A stretch of DNA of 64,000 nucleotides, from NCBI GenBank assembly GCA_004431415.1, contig QPMI01000199.1:1-64000 (forward strand), read 5' to 3'. This DNA comes from Cyanophora paradoxa (lineage: Eukaryota > Glaucocystophyceae > Cyanophorales > Cyanophoraceae). The position numbers and the translations under genes are program-made. Within the stretch, counting starts at the first letter, position 1. Each line of letters begins with the position of its first letter. Shown here in pieces: positions 40,221-50,719 of this stretch. The notes beneath the pieces were generated by a model. It was not told where the DNA came from. It saw nothing but the letters and a program-made list of their open reading frames with translations, and did not search any database.

Positions 40221-42332
40221 TCACTGGGAGCAGGAATCCGACGGGTCGAGGGTCCGCAGCGTCACGGGCTTGCTCCACTGCGACGCCCCGCTCGCGTTCG
40301 TCGCCCGCACCTGTACCCCCGCTTGGATTCAAAACTGGTTTCAAATTCGATCGGGGCGGGATGAGCGCGCGCCTCGACCTCGTAGTCAGTCCCCGCTTCG
40401 AGCCCCAGGGCGGTGAATCCCGGGCCCGCCGGGTCCTGCGTGCACGGGCCGCTCAGCTGAGCCCGGGGGGTACAGGGAAGAAGACAAGAAGATGCGAAAC
40501 GCGTACCCTGGAGCGGAAGACGACCCCGTCGATTCGGACCTCGTACAGCGTCACCGGCTGCGGGTACAGCTCAGCGGAGGACGCTCGGGGGTACAGCTTC
40601 AAACGGTCTTTTAATGGGCGCGCGAAAAACTCACCTGGGCGTTCGGGGAGATATTCCAGAGGATCTTGAGCGAATTTCTGCGGGGGTTCGCTTAAATAAA
40701 GACGCGAGGGGGTACGTCTGCCGCTCGGCTCGCCTGGAGCGGAGTTCGACCCGCACGGCCGTCGGCACAGAGGGCGGCCCGGAGGGTACGCCGGCAATCA
40801 GAGGGGGTGAGCGCGTCCCGGGGAGGGGGGGAAGCAGTCCCTTGCCGTCCACGCAGGCCACCTCGAACCGGTACTGGTGCGGGTACAGGAAACGTTGAAG
40901 TCAGATGAGCTTCGAGGCTCGAGCGGGGGGAGTGGGGCGGACCGTGGCGCCGGGTACGAGGCCTCTCAGGACGCACGCGGCTGTAGGCCCCTTGTCCACC
41001 GCCATCCGCCCGTTCACTTCGCGGGGGGTACCCGTCGCTCAGTTGTAAATCTCGCAAAAAAGAGGGCGGTAAGCCTTACCGAAGACGGCGTAGAGCCACC
41101 GGGACGGCTCCCGCGTACCCCCCGGAAGGCCCCAGCAGATGGAGAGGTACCCCGGGCCCTGATCCGCGAGCTCCGGCTGCAGGGGTACGGGAATCCTGGG
41201 GTCCCCTGCGCCGAGCGTGACGAGGGGGGGGGAAGAGATTGGCGGAAAAGGAAAGCGCCGGCGCGCCTTTGGGCGGGGTGCGCTGGGATGGCGACGCCGA
41301 TGCCTTGGAAGCCGATTCGCCTCGCGGAGCTGCAGCCCTCCGTCAGGGGGGCGGATCCCAGGTCCGGCGGGGGGTACGGGTGCGCGCCGGACCGCCCGGC
41401 ACCGCCGCCCCTTCGTTCGCTCTGCTCGTCCTCGTTCGCGGCTTCCTCCTCGGGGTCGCTACCCGGCTCGGAGTCCGATCCGGTACCCCCACGCCTCCTC
41501 CGCTTCCGCCTGCGCTGCGGACCCCCCTCCAGCGATTCGTCCTCGCTCGGATTCGAACCAGACGAGCTCCCGCACTCCTTCCAGTCCGCCTGCTTCGCTG
41601 CGGTGAAAGACTCAAACCCGCGGCGCGCTCTTGAGACCGGGGGCGCTCACACAGGCCCTGGTACCCTGCGGATCGAGGGCGCGAGGGACTCAGGCGTGGG
41701 GAGGGGGCGGCGGGACGGTCGGGGGCGGCTCACATGAGTGCATTTCCCACCTGCTCGGTCGAGACGAGCGGCGGGGCGTGAGCCAAGGGCGCCCGCGGCG
41801 CGCGGGCGGCGCACCATTTATCGCTCCGCTCGGATGGCTCCGGGCGGGCTCCCTTGCGCAACGCGTACTCCTTCCGTAGCCTCGCGTACAGCTCCTTGAC
41901 GACTGAGGCGCGCGGGCGGCGTGCGTCGGCGCCGGGCTCGCCTCCAGCGCGCGGGAGCGATCGCCTTGCGGCGGGGGGGCGGCTCGGGCTCACCCGCGAA
42001 GGCCTCGTTCGCACCAGGCTCCAGATTCTTGTCTGGATGCGTCACGAGCGCGAGCTGCGAGCTCGTCCAGTCGCTCAGCGCACCTCGGGCGGCTCACACT
42101 CATTGCCGCCCGGGCGTCAGCTGCAGGCGCACCCTGTTGTACGCGTCCTTGAGCTCCCGTGTCGTGCTATCTTCTCGGAGGTTGAAGAGCGAATAGGGAT
42201 CGCTCCGCAGCCTGAACACGTTCTGCGCCGGCGCCGCTCAGCGAAGCGAGCGCGGGGCGCGGCCGGGGGCCAGCTCCAGGCGGCGCGCACCTGCAACGCC
42301 TGCCTGTACACGTCCACATCGAAGCTCGCCAT
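40221..42332 (-). CDS. J-domain protein with two fibronectin type III domains (spliced)
   Basis: Exon 1 is 42,332-42,291 (MASFDVDVYRQALQ). Exon 2 (42,222-42,133) carries J-domain helix I-II (DPYSLFNLREDSTTRELKDA). Exon 3 (42,054-41,994) carries the HPDKN loop (LALVTHPDKNLEPGANEAF). Exon 4 (41,902-41,815) carries helix IV (VVKELYARLRKEYALRKG). Splicing gives AYNR-LALVTHPDKN, the canonical spacing. Later exons give a charged stretch (GGPQRRRKRRRRGG) and two FN3 domains: YLSICWGLPG with VLRGLVPGA/YRFEVACVDGKG, and LKILWNISPN with PVTLYEVRIDG and YEVE/VRATNASGASQWSKPVT. It stops at TGA 40,221-40,223. Donors include GTGCGCG, GTGCGCC, GTGAGCC and one GC. It probably is an Hsp70 co-chaperone with FN3 binding modules. 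Confidence 0.85.
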
Positions 42333-42587
42333 CGATGCCGAGTGTCGGATTCGCGTGTACCCCAGCTCGCCTTGCTCAGAAGTTGCTCTGAGTTGCTCAA
42401 CCGATCCAGCCGGCCGCGGCACCGGCGCCGCACCGCTTACCTCTCATCGAAGGCTGCGGGCCTGCGGCACCGCTTGTCTCGCATCGACGGCCGCGCGGCT
42501 CGCCGGCTCTCTTGCCGAGCGCGCGCGGCCCAACGAGCTTCAAGCCCAGCCGGCTCACGGCGCAGCGCGCTCCTGATCGGCCCTCGG
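42333..42587. promoter_or_regulatory. Divergent promoter region between J-domain/FN3 and RWDD2-like genes
   Basis: Only 255 bp separate the two outward start codons, so both promoters must lie here. No TATA box is evident; repeated GCGGC(A/G)CCG..CTTG words (CACCGCTTACCTCTCATCGA, CACCGCTTGTCTCGCATCGA) form a direct repeat near 42,435-42,485. Confidence 0.5.
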
Positions 42588-44152
42588 ATGACCCTCGAGG
42601 CGCGCGCGCGCCAGGCGGCCGAGCTCGAGGCGCTGCAGAGCTTCCACAGCGAAGCGTTCGAGCCGGGCGCGGGTTTCGATGCTTGCAAGGTGCGCGGCGC
42701 GACCCAAAGGCTCTTTTCGATTGCGCCCGACGCGCACGGGCCTGGCCGCCGGGCAGGAAATGATCGCGCTCGCTTCGGCGAGCGGCGACGAGGCGCTCGC
42801 CGCCAGCGTGCCGCAGTTCGAGTTCACCGTGCGCGTCCGCATAGAGGGCGAGGCCGGTGCGCAGCCTGTTGCGTGCGCCGCGGCGCGTGCGATTGACCGC
42901 GACGGCCCCTCGCGCCCCGCAGGCGCCCCGGAGGCGGAGGCGCGTCTCGGGGTCTCGCTGCCCTCGGCGTACCCCGCGGACGGCGCCTCGCGGCCCGTGC
43001 TGTCGCTCTCGTGCCCCCGCTTCGGGCGCGACGGCGAGCGGCGCGCCCTGGACGCCCTCCATGCTCAGCTCGACTCCCTCGTCGGTCCGCGCGCGGCGCC
43101 GGCGGCCCTCGAATCGCCCTCCACTGAGTCGAACCCGCGCAGGCGAGGGCGAGTGCCTCTTTCAGCTCATCGGGTGGCTCGCGGAGAACGGGGGCCGGTT
43201 CCTCGCCGCCCCCGGCGCCCCGCGCCCGCCGCCCCCGTCCCCCGCCCCCGCCCCGACCAAGGCGCGCCTCTCGGCGCCTCCGCCTGCCGCTGTGATTTGT
43301 GCCCGACGCCTTCGGCGATCAGGTCCAGTTGGGGCGCTGCCTCGTCCGGTTCCACCACATCTACTCGACGGAGAAGCGCCGCTTCATCCTCGAGTGGGCC
43401 GGCGACCTCGGCGTCACCGGTGCGAGCTCGAGCCGGCCCAGCGATAAGATTACAATTGCATGAAAAAGGCAGCTGGGTTTTAAGTTCGATCTAGAGTCCC
43501 AGCTGCAGACCCCAGCTTGCTCTTCTATAGCTAGACCCCGCGGCCCCGCCCCAGGCCCGGCGGCCCCGGCCTCGGCTGACGCCTGGGTCCGCCCGCCCGC
43601 CCGCGCAGGGGTGTCCAGGCCGGGCAAGCCCGGCCTCGTCTACGCGGAGGGCGACCCGGGGGACGTCCGCGACTATGTCGCCAAGCTCCGGGTTCGAATC
43701 CCCGCAGGGCCCTTTATTTGTCGACGTCGGGGCTCGAATTCGATCGCGAAGCCTCTGACGTCGCCTGAATTCTGCATGCGCAGAACCTGCCGTGGCAGAA
43801 GATGAGCGTGGTAGGGGACGTGCGGGAGCCGGTTCGAATCCAGGAGGGGGAATCTCCGAAGGCCGCCCTCGCGCGGGGCAGGCGCTTCCGCGGGATGAAG
43901 GAGGTCGGCGCCCGCTCGAGCTCTTCTTTCCGATCCGAGCTTTCTTCGCGTCTGACTATTATTCTTCCTCAGGTGACCAGCGACGGGCTCTTCGGCCTCG
44001 TACCCCTCTTCACGGAGGCGGGGCTGGAGTCGATGTTCCGGGACGCGATCCGCGTACCCGGGGAGGGGAGGGGACCCGCGGCCGGGGGAGGGGCGCGGGA
44101 CCGGAGCGGCAGCGAGGGCGAGGGGGAGGAGGAGGGCGGCGTGGGGATGTGA
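42588..44152 (+). CDS. RWD domain-containing protein, RWDD2-like (spliced)
   Basis: ATG 42588 opens MTLEARARQAAELEALQSFH, the first RWD helix. Exon 1 ends at 42,689 before GTGCGCGG. Following exons give PQFEFTVRVRIE, then LGVSLPSAYPADGASRPVLS (the RWD YPxxxP turn), HAQLDSLVG and ECLFQLIGWLAENGGRF. Then come CLVRFHHIYSTEKRRFILEW and RPGKPGLVYAEGDPGDVRDY, followed by LPWQKMSVVGDV and GLFGLVPLFTEAGLESMFRD. RWD followed by the FHHI-x-S-x-x-KR / PGKPG / LPW region is the RWDD2 (DUF1115) architecture. It ends at TGA about 44,150. The protein is soluble; its function is poorly known. One intron begins GTTCGAATCC, which explains a tRNA-like T-arm string at 43,688. Confidence 0.8.
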
Positions 44153-45490
44153 TGCGAGGCCCACTGAGCCAGTCTGAAGTCAGCCCCGCGGCTCCCGGCC
44201 CGGCCGGGCCCGTGGCCGTCAGCCCCGGCCCGCCCGTCCCCAGCCCGTGGCCTGCAGCCGCGGTCGGCCTGCGGTCGGCCCTCAAACGATCGCCGGGAGG
44301 GCCTCCCGCACGCACGCGATAGCCCCCGGCCCCCTCCGTTGTGGGGACATCGCACCCCGGCCCGAACGTCTCTTTCCGTCTTTCCGTCTCGCGCCGGACG
44401 CGCGCCCGACCCGTGCGCCGCAATTGCAATTGCAACTTGCAAGCCACAGGCCCCCAGCTAGGAGCCGAATTCGAACGTCCGATGCAACGTCGACGCTAGC
44501 GCTGCCTCGCGCCGCCGCTTCAAGGACATGTTTGTTTGCCCTCTGTACAGGCTGTACATGTGCACGTGCAGTATTTTTACTTCGTATATTCAGATCGCGA
44601 ATCGCGATCGATATAGCAGATAATCGCAAATTAAAGCAAATAAGCAAGAGGGAACACAAGAAGGGACACGATCGTACGTCAAAAGTCGAGCTCGCGAGAG
44701 CTCTCTCGAACGTCAAAGTCGAGCTCGCGAGAGCTCTCTCGAACTCGCGAAAAGTGGTTTTCGAGGAGAAAACTTGAAACGGTCCGAAAACCCGTGACCA
44801 ACTTCTCTCTCACTCCGGATCCGGATCCGGGCCGGGCTCTTCGATCGATCCTTGCGCGGTTCTGCATGGAACCACTTCTCTCTAGCTGTCTCCTCTAGAT
44901 TTCCGCTTCCTCGCACTGCGCCGTATACGCCGCACGGTACCCGTGCCGCCTAGGGCCTGCCAGGCTGGACTACCCTTCACTACATCGAGCTTGCACCGCA
45001 CCACCGCCTACCGAGCACGCGCCGCTGCCCGCAGCCGAGCACGCTGCCCGGCACTCGTGCTTGATCATGAGCTTGCACCGCAAAACCGCTTGCGCCGCTG
45101 CCTAGCTGCGCCGCTGATCGCAGCAGCCGAGCACGCCCGGCCGTCCGGACCGCGCGCCGTGCTCTCTTGCTGCGCTCAGCACGCCGCCGACATCGAGCTT
45201 ATACCGCAGAACCGCGTGCGCCGCAGCCCGCTGCCCGCAGGAGAAGGAGTAAATTTTTTTAAAAGAGCTCAAAAAAGCCGTTCTACCTAGTACTTCTGCG
45301 TCGACGTCGACGTCCTTGAGCTCTTCTACTCCTTCTCCTCGTGCGCATGCTCGTTCTAGATCTCCTTATCTTTTGCGTTCTTCTAGATCTGATCGTGTCC
45401 CTTCTCGTGATCCCTCTTGATTCTGTATTTTGTGTTACTTTACTGTATCTTTGATTTGTAATTGCTTTGTTGTCCTTAATATCACTACCT
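44153..45490. repeat. Repeat-rich intergenic region
   Basis: GTCGAGCTCGCGAGAGCTCT recurs back to back at about 44,678 and 44,711. TGGAACCACTTCTC followed by CTCCTCTAGATTTCCGCTTC and CTCGCACTGCGCCG at 44,868-44,940 is a member of the repeat family found at 50,210-50,480. TTGCACCGC..GCGCCGCTGC words repeat between 44,990 and 45,240. No gene is supported. Confidence 0.5.
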
Positions 45491-45747
45491 ACGTGGGGGG
45501 TTCGCCCCACCGTAGTCTCTCAAAAAAAAAGTACTGTTAATAATACTTAATATCCAACGTTGACCTCTTGAATATCTCCTGCTTTACAGGATATATCGAT
45601 ATCAATCCTGCAGCTGAAGGGCCAATTGCACAATCATTGAATGCCATTGGCCCCGGTGGCCCCGCGGGGCCCGGCCCGCCCGGGCCCGCCCGGCCCCGCC
45701 GGCGCCGCCGCCGGCGCCGCGTCGCCTCATTGGAAGTTTTTTGCAAG

Positions 45748-45810
45748 GTTAACGCTTAAAAAAAGCAAGTTGCAAGTTGCAACTTGCTTTTTTTAAGCGT
45801 TAACCTTTCA
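45748..45810. repeat. Near-perfect 60-bp palindrome
   Basis: GGTTAACGCTTAAAAAAAGC then AAGTTGCAAGTTGCAACTT then GCTTTTTTTAAGCGTTAACC form a self-complementary hairpin of about 29-base arms with almost no loop. Further TTGCAAGTTGC words occur down to 46,670, so it belongs to a local repeat family. Confidence 0.85.
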
Positions 45811-45859
45811 GGTAGCCTGGAAGCGTTTTAAGCGTTTTTTTTTCTTGCAGCCTGGAAGT

Positions 45860-46680
45860 TGCAGGTAGGGCACTGGCCAGTCTGCCCTCCCTTCGGCCAG
45901 CGGGCCAGCCCAAGTAGGGCACTGGCCGGGGAGGTCTTGCATTGGCCGGCGGCCCAGCCCAAGCCGCCGAAGCTCGGCCGCTGGCCCGGGGCTGGCCGCC
46001 AGCCTCCAGCCAAAACTTGGCCGGCCAGCTGGCGGCCGGCGCCAGCCTCTAGCTAGGACTCCGGGGCTTGGTCACACACCGGGTCGGCCAGGCTGGCCAG
46101 CCGGCCAGCCTTAAAGCCCGCCCTTGTTTAATGAAAGCCGTGACATAAATTAAACCCGCATTTCTAACTGGTTTATAACACCCGTTAATAACAAGCGCTG
46201 TTGATGTTATCAAGTCTCACCCTCAAGCCCCACCCCTAGCCTCAAGCCTGCGCCCCAGCCAGTGTCACCGGCCAGCTGGCCGCCCCTTAATGCCGAAAAG
46301 TGCTGACCCGGCTGGCCGACGAATCGGGAGGCTGGGCCAGCCCAAAAGCCTTAAACCTGCCGGCCAGCTGGTCGGCCTGGCCGCCGGCCAGTGCCCTAAG
46401 CCCAAGCCGCCGAAGCCCAGCCAGCGGCCCGGGGGCCGGGGCTGGCCGCCAGCTTCCAGCCTTCTTGCAGGCTTAACTTGCAGGCTTAACTTGCAGCCGG
46501 GCCGTTGCAGCTTGCAAGTTGCTTTTTTTTTGCAGCCGTTGAACTTGCAATTGCCAATTCAATGATTGCAAGCTTAAGTCACTGAGTTGCAAACGTTAAC
46601 TTGCAATTTGGCAAGCTTACTCCCAGTAAGTTGCAAGTTGCAACTTGCAAGTTGCACTTAAATTGCAAGTTGCATAGGTA
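45860..46680. repeat. GGCCAGC/GGCCGGC-rich low-complexity block
   Basis: Repeated GGGCACTGGCC, GGCCAGCTGGC and CTTGCAAGTTGC words alternate over 800 bp. GGGCACTGGCCAG recurs at 50,797. No reading frame shows protein character. It is a decayed satellite or mobile-element remnant. Confidence 0.5.
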
Positions 46681-47210
46681 TCCGAGGTAACCCATTCGTC
46701 TAACTTAATCCCCGTCTAGTGTCTAAAGGGGGTACTTCATAGTGCTGCCTGTATTGAGCGGCCAGCGCATCTCGTCTAACTTTGTCCACGTCTATCGCGA
46801 TGGGTGGGCAAACGTCTAACTAAATACCCGCCTAACATTGTACATTGACAGTATAGTAGACTCAGTTACAGTATTCATGGCCGATGGTCCGATCATGTGA
46901 CCGGTCACGACTCACGGGCATCCTCCGAGGCTCGAGCTCCGGGCCTGTATACTATATGTGATATATGGCAATAGCCAGACTCAAATTTCTGCAGCAATTC
47001 TGCTGCGGAATTCGAAAGCCGGCCGCTGAGCGTCCGACGCCGGAGTCCGGACCAACGGTCGCGATTCTACTAGCGCTATAGCTATATATATAGCTAGCTA
47101 TAGGCTATAATAGCCTATAGGCCCGGCTGAGGCTAGATCTGTGGCCTGGGCCCCCGGCCCGGCCCTGGAGTCGACGTTGACGACGTCGACCGCGCGAGTA
47201 TCACGTGCAC
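46681..47210. other. No supported feature
   Basis: Mixed sequence containing TATATATATAGCTAGCTATA palindromes near 47,085 and repeated GTCTAACT words at 46,698, 46,775 and 46,812. No gene is seen. Confidence 0.4.
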
Positions 47211-47489
47211 GGTACCGTAAAACACTTAATTAATGCGCTCGATATTACTAAAGTTAATGCGTTTTTGGACCCGGACCCCTCGTATGGCTAATAATGCGCC
47301 CCCAAATTAATGCGTTTTGGTCCTAACTTTTGGAGCTTTCTGCCTGCGTTAGGCCGGGGGGTACATACCGCAGTTTTCTTAGCGTTTCAATATTAATGCG
47401 CCCCCGAATTAATGCGTTTTGCCTGCGGAAAACGCATTAATTAGGGGGCGCATTAATTAAGTGCGCGCATTACTTAAGTGTTCTACGGT
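47210..47489. mobile_element. MITE-like element with TA-flanked inverted ends
   Basis: The left end TACCGTAAAACACTTAATTA and the right end, whose complement reads TACCGTAGAACACTTAAGTA, enclose about 280 bp with repeated TTAATGCG/CGCATTAA words and one GGGGGGTAC. A TA lies just outside each inverted end, as in Tc1/mariner-type insertions. Confidence 0.65.
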
Positions 47490-48280
47490 AGCCCGTACTA
47501 CCGTAGTACGGTAGCTATAGCCGTCGCGATCGCCGAGTCGGTAGCCTTTGCGTATACCGGTAGGCCCTCACTGATGAGTCATGATCAGGGTCTGAGGTAA
47601 ATCAGGAGCATCGGATTTCGATATTCGGTAGTCGGTCATCAGTCTTGTAAACCGTACGCGTATACGTACGCGTATGCATATGTCGCATTCCAACTTTTGG
47701 CAAATTAGACTCGAGACGCTGAGCTCACTATATTTCTCGCTTCGAATTCTCACTCCGCGCATGGCGACACACGCATCTGCGCATTCAAATGGCCAGCAGC
47801 TGCAGCTGCAGCATGTTCACGCGCAACGCGGTACACGAAGCGCGAGCGGCAGCTCCATGCGAATCCTCAGCCTCTTCCGCGGCGTCGGCCGCGGACTGTT
47901 CTCATGCGCGCACGCGCAGTCGACGTCGGCTGCAGCTGCAGCTGCAGGTCCTATGCCTGTGATCATGACCATCGATGCATCGCCCGCTCCCGCGGCGTCA
48001 AGTCTGAAAAGCGATGGCAATCTCGAGCTCGGAAGCGAAACGGAAGCGACAGCTGCGCATGCGGCCGCGGGTGGCAGCGGCCATGGGTTTCCTTGCAATT
48101 ACGGAATCGGATCAATCCAGCTTGGATTACCTTCGAACGCGTACGCGGGCGTGGAAGCCGCCAAATACTCTATTGCGGTCACAACTGAGGAGGTGCGAAA
48201 TTTATCCGTTCATTGCATTGTCGACGATAATTATTTTTCCCTCTTTTTGATCATGACGCCGCGATCGACGTCGACTGCAG

Positions 48281-49691
48281 ATGTGGCGCGCCGTCACCGA
48301 TTGCACGAACGTTCTCAATTTCGACAAATACACGAATTTCCACACCTGCATGTTCAGGCGAGTCGCTGCATATCTAGATCTGTTCGATTCCGCTCCCGCA
48401 ATCCGATGATCGAAACTGATCATGATGATGATACGCCGGCACTCCGGGCCCGGTCACGGCGCAGGGCTCTAAGAACGCAGTTCAGCGAACAGGAAGCACA
48501 CGAGAAAGCTCGCAAGGATTTTGTCGCGGATTCCCAGCACGGCCTCTCAGTGACGAGGTCTCGCTTTGAGACCATGATGCACGTACGTCAAATTAATATT
48601 CATTTAAAGGCTCCGACGAGCGCACGGGCTCACATTCCGTTTAAATGTCAGACCCTCGCTGACAGGTGGACGTCTGAGCACGGCCAGTCGCGGCCCGAGC
48701 AGTGCGTACACGCTGACCTCTCCCATAAATATGCATGCACATGTGTGGCAGCGGGCCGGGGCGGCTGCCGCTGCCAACGTTAACTTCAACAACGGAGCAT
48801 TCATGGCAGCTGACCGTGAAATTCGAATCCAATTCGCAGGGCGGACGAATTTTTGAAAAGCATATTACAAGCCACAACGGTCCAGCCGCCGCGTTGCTCC
48901 GTTCGCGTCATGCTTCACTGGAGCGGTTTGCGAATTTGATCCGATGATCGATCTTCTCTCATCATGGCGAATTTGATCTTCTCGCGCGCAGACGTTCGGA
49001 TCGGCTGTTGCATCCCGAAATCGATGCAGCAGCGTATAATGACGGCAGTAAGCGCCTCAGATTCGCCCCAGCCGCCCTCGAACTCAAGCTTCAGGCCCTG
49101 AGGGCAAGAATGCGCCGGCTACAATCAGCAATCAAGTTCAATTGCAACCGCCAACGCCCGGCCTCTTCGACAGCGCTAGCGTCGACGCCGACGCCGACGT
49201 CGTCGACGTCGCTGCGCTCCGACTCGTATTCCAACAGAACCGAGGTGGCCATGGAGAGTTCCGTGGAGCACGGTCGGGAAGACCGTCTCTCGCCAGCAGC
49301 CATCCGCTTCCGTCGGCTCTCAGAGGGCAGCATTGATATCGCGCGTGTGGCGAGCCGCAGCAACGCGTACGAATCGAAAGAGCCGGCGCGCCGGCGGGGA
49401 TCCACGGGATCCAAGTTTGCCGAGGCGGTGTCCGTTGTTGCGGGATCCGGGACCGGGTCCGGCGCGGATAGCGAACGCAGCGCGAGCTCGAGCCCCAAAG
49501 ACCAAAGCTCCGCACTACGGCGGTTTGCTGTGCTGAACGCTGCTCGGATGTCTGTCGGCTTTAAGGTGCGGATCCCGGCCCGGCGGAATCGTACATGCAT
49601 GCGCACGCGTACGCGTATACGTACAGCGGCAGCTGCAGCTGCATATGCATGCGCATGCGCAGCTCATGGTGCTGCGCGATATCTGAATTAA
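48281..49691 (+). CDS. Exons of an unidentified cellular gene
   Basis: After a CTGCAG acceptor, exon 48,281 to at most 48,406 reads MWRAVTDCTNVLNFDKYTNF and CMFRRVAAYLDLFDSAP. The exon 48,481-48,582 (34 codons, GCAG acceptor, GTACGT donor) reads FSEQEAHEKARKDFVADSQH and SVTRSRFETMMH. The next exon from 48,652 reads TLADRWTSEHGQSRPEQ, and a piece near 48,840 reads DEFLKSILQATTV. The long frame 49,008-49,691 (IDAAAYNDGSKRLRFAPAAL, LSPAAIRFRRLSEGSIDIAR) is probably a further exon. A W-x-x-V-T, DF-x-x-D, LADxWT, FLxxIL order is common in flagellate proteins of unknown role; I give no name. The upstream frame 47,674-48,195 may be a 5' exon. Confidence 0.5.
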
Positions 49692-50000
49692 ACATATGCA
49701 TAAATATATGCAGATCTATATATATGGGATCATACAAAATATATATAGCTAATTTACAATGCTGATCATAAGGGCTGCTTCAGATGGCGAGCTGATCACC
49801 GTGGCACATGCATGACCGATGGCGCGATCGCGATCCTTCAGCTTCATTTTGCAGTCACAGAGCGTAATTGATAAGTATATGCATATATCGCGAGCCGTGT
49901 TGTTTTTAGTATCACCGATACCGCCGCAATTGCAAATAATCATACATATTGCAAGGGGGGAAAGAAGACCGAAGGTCTTCCCCCCTTGCTTCCCGTTCCC
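49692..50000. other. Intergenic with inverted repeat
   Basis: ATATATGCAT words, then GCAAGGGGGGAAAGAAGACC with its complement GGTCTTCCCCCCTTGC at 49,950-49,992, a strong hairpin. No gene is seen. Confidence 0.5.
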
Positions 50001-50490
50001 TCGCTTCAGCCAAAATTTCTTCTATGAGGCCGTTTTCGAGGTCCAGTTTGCAACAAAAATGTGCCGAAATTCGGTTGCAGCGACACGTGTTTGTCGCTGC
50101 GGCCGTCCATGCAAAAAGGGGTTTTCGAGGGCGAAGACCAGTTTTCCTCGCCTTGACGCCTGGAAACCAACTTCTTTCTCATTCCGGTCTTCGAATTCCT
50201 TGCGCGGTTCTGCATGGAACCAGTTCTCCCTAGCTGTCTCCTCTAGATTTCGGCTTCCTCGCAGTGCGTCGCGTACGCCTTGCTCTTCGAAATTCGTTGC
50301 GCGGTTCTGCATGGAACCACTTCTCCCTAGCTGTCTTGCTCGATCTCCTCTAGATTTCCACTTCCTCGCACTGCGCCGCGTACGCCGCACGGAATTTCTT
50401 AAAAATTCTCCCTAGCTGTCTTGCTCGATCTCCTCTGGATTTCCACTTCCTCGCAGTGCGCCGCGTACGCCGCACGGTACCCGTGCCGCC
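50000..50490. repeat. Direct repeats of a TCTGCATGGAACC...GTACGCCGCACGG unit
   Basis: GCGCGGTTCTGCATGGAACC then TCTCCCTAGCTGTC then CTCCTCTAGATTTC(C/G)(G/A)CTTCCTCGCA(C/G)TGCG then GTACGC occurs from about 50,200, 50,295 and (partly) 50,400, and at 44,860-44,940. Unit length is about 95-100 bp. The frames it creates are not genes. Confidence 0.75.
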
Positions 50491-50518
50491 TGGACTACTT
50501 TTGCACCGCAGCACGTGC

Positions 50519-50607
50519 ACCGACGCACGCGACACATATGAATATTCATATTTTAATCCCTCGGCGTTCCGCCTCAGGATTAAAATATGAATATTCATAT
50601 GTGTGAT
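50519..50607. repeat. 85-bp hairpin with ATATGAATATTCATATTTTA arms
   Basis: CACATATGAATATTCATATT..TTAATCC is followed by a short GC-rich loop (CTCGGCGTTCCGCCTCAG) and the exact complement GGATTAAAATATGAATATTC..ATATGTGTG. The arms themselves are internally palindromic. An AT-rich run to 50,720 follows. Confidence 0.85.
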
Positions 50608-50719
50608 TCGATGTTATATCAATAAAATCGATTAATTTATTTGAATTTTCACATGAATTTTCATATTTTTATATGCATTTTCAATTAATTTAATCGATAT
50701 TATATCGATAAACTCGATT

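Noticed and set aside
43680-43850. Two GGTTCGAATCC strings resembling tRNA T-arms (Pol III B box)
   Set aside because: No cloverleaf or acceptor stem can be built upstream; one is an intron start and the other lies within coding sequence of the RWDD2-like gene.
45490-45525. GTGGGGGGTTCGCCCCAC hairpin as a rho-independent terminator
   Set aside because: The setting is eukaryotic with no adjacent gene; simply a short palindrome.
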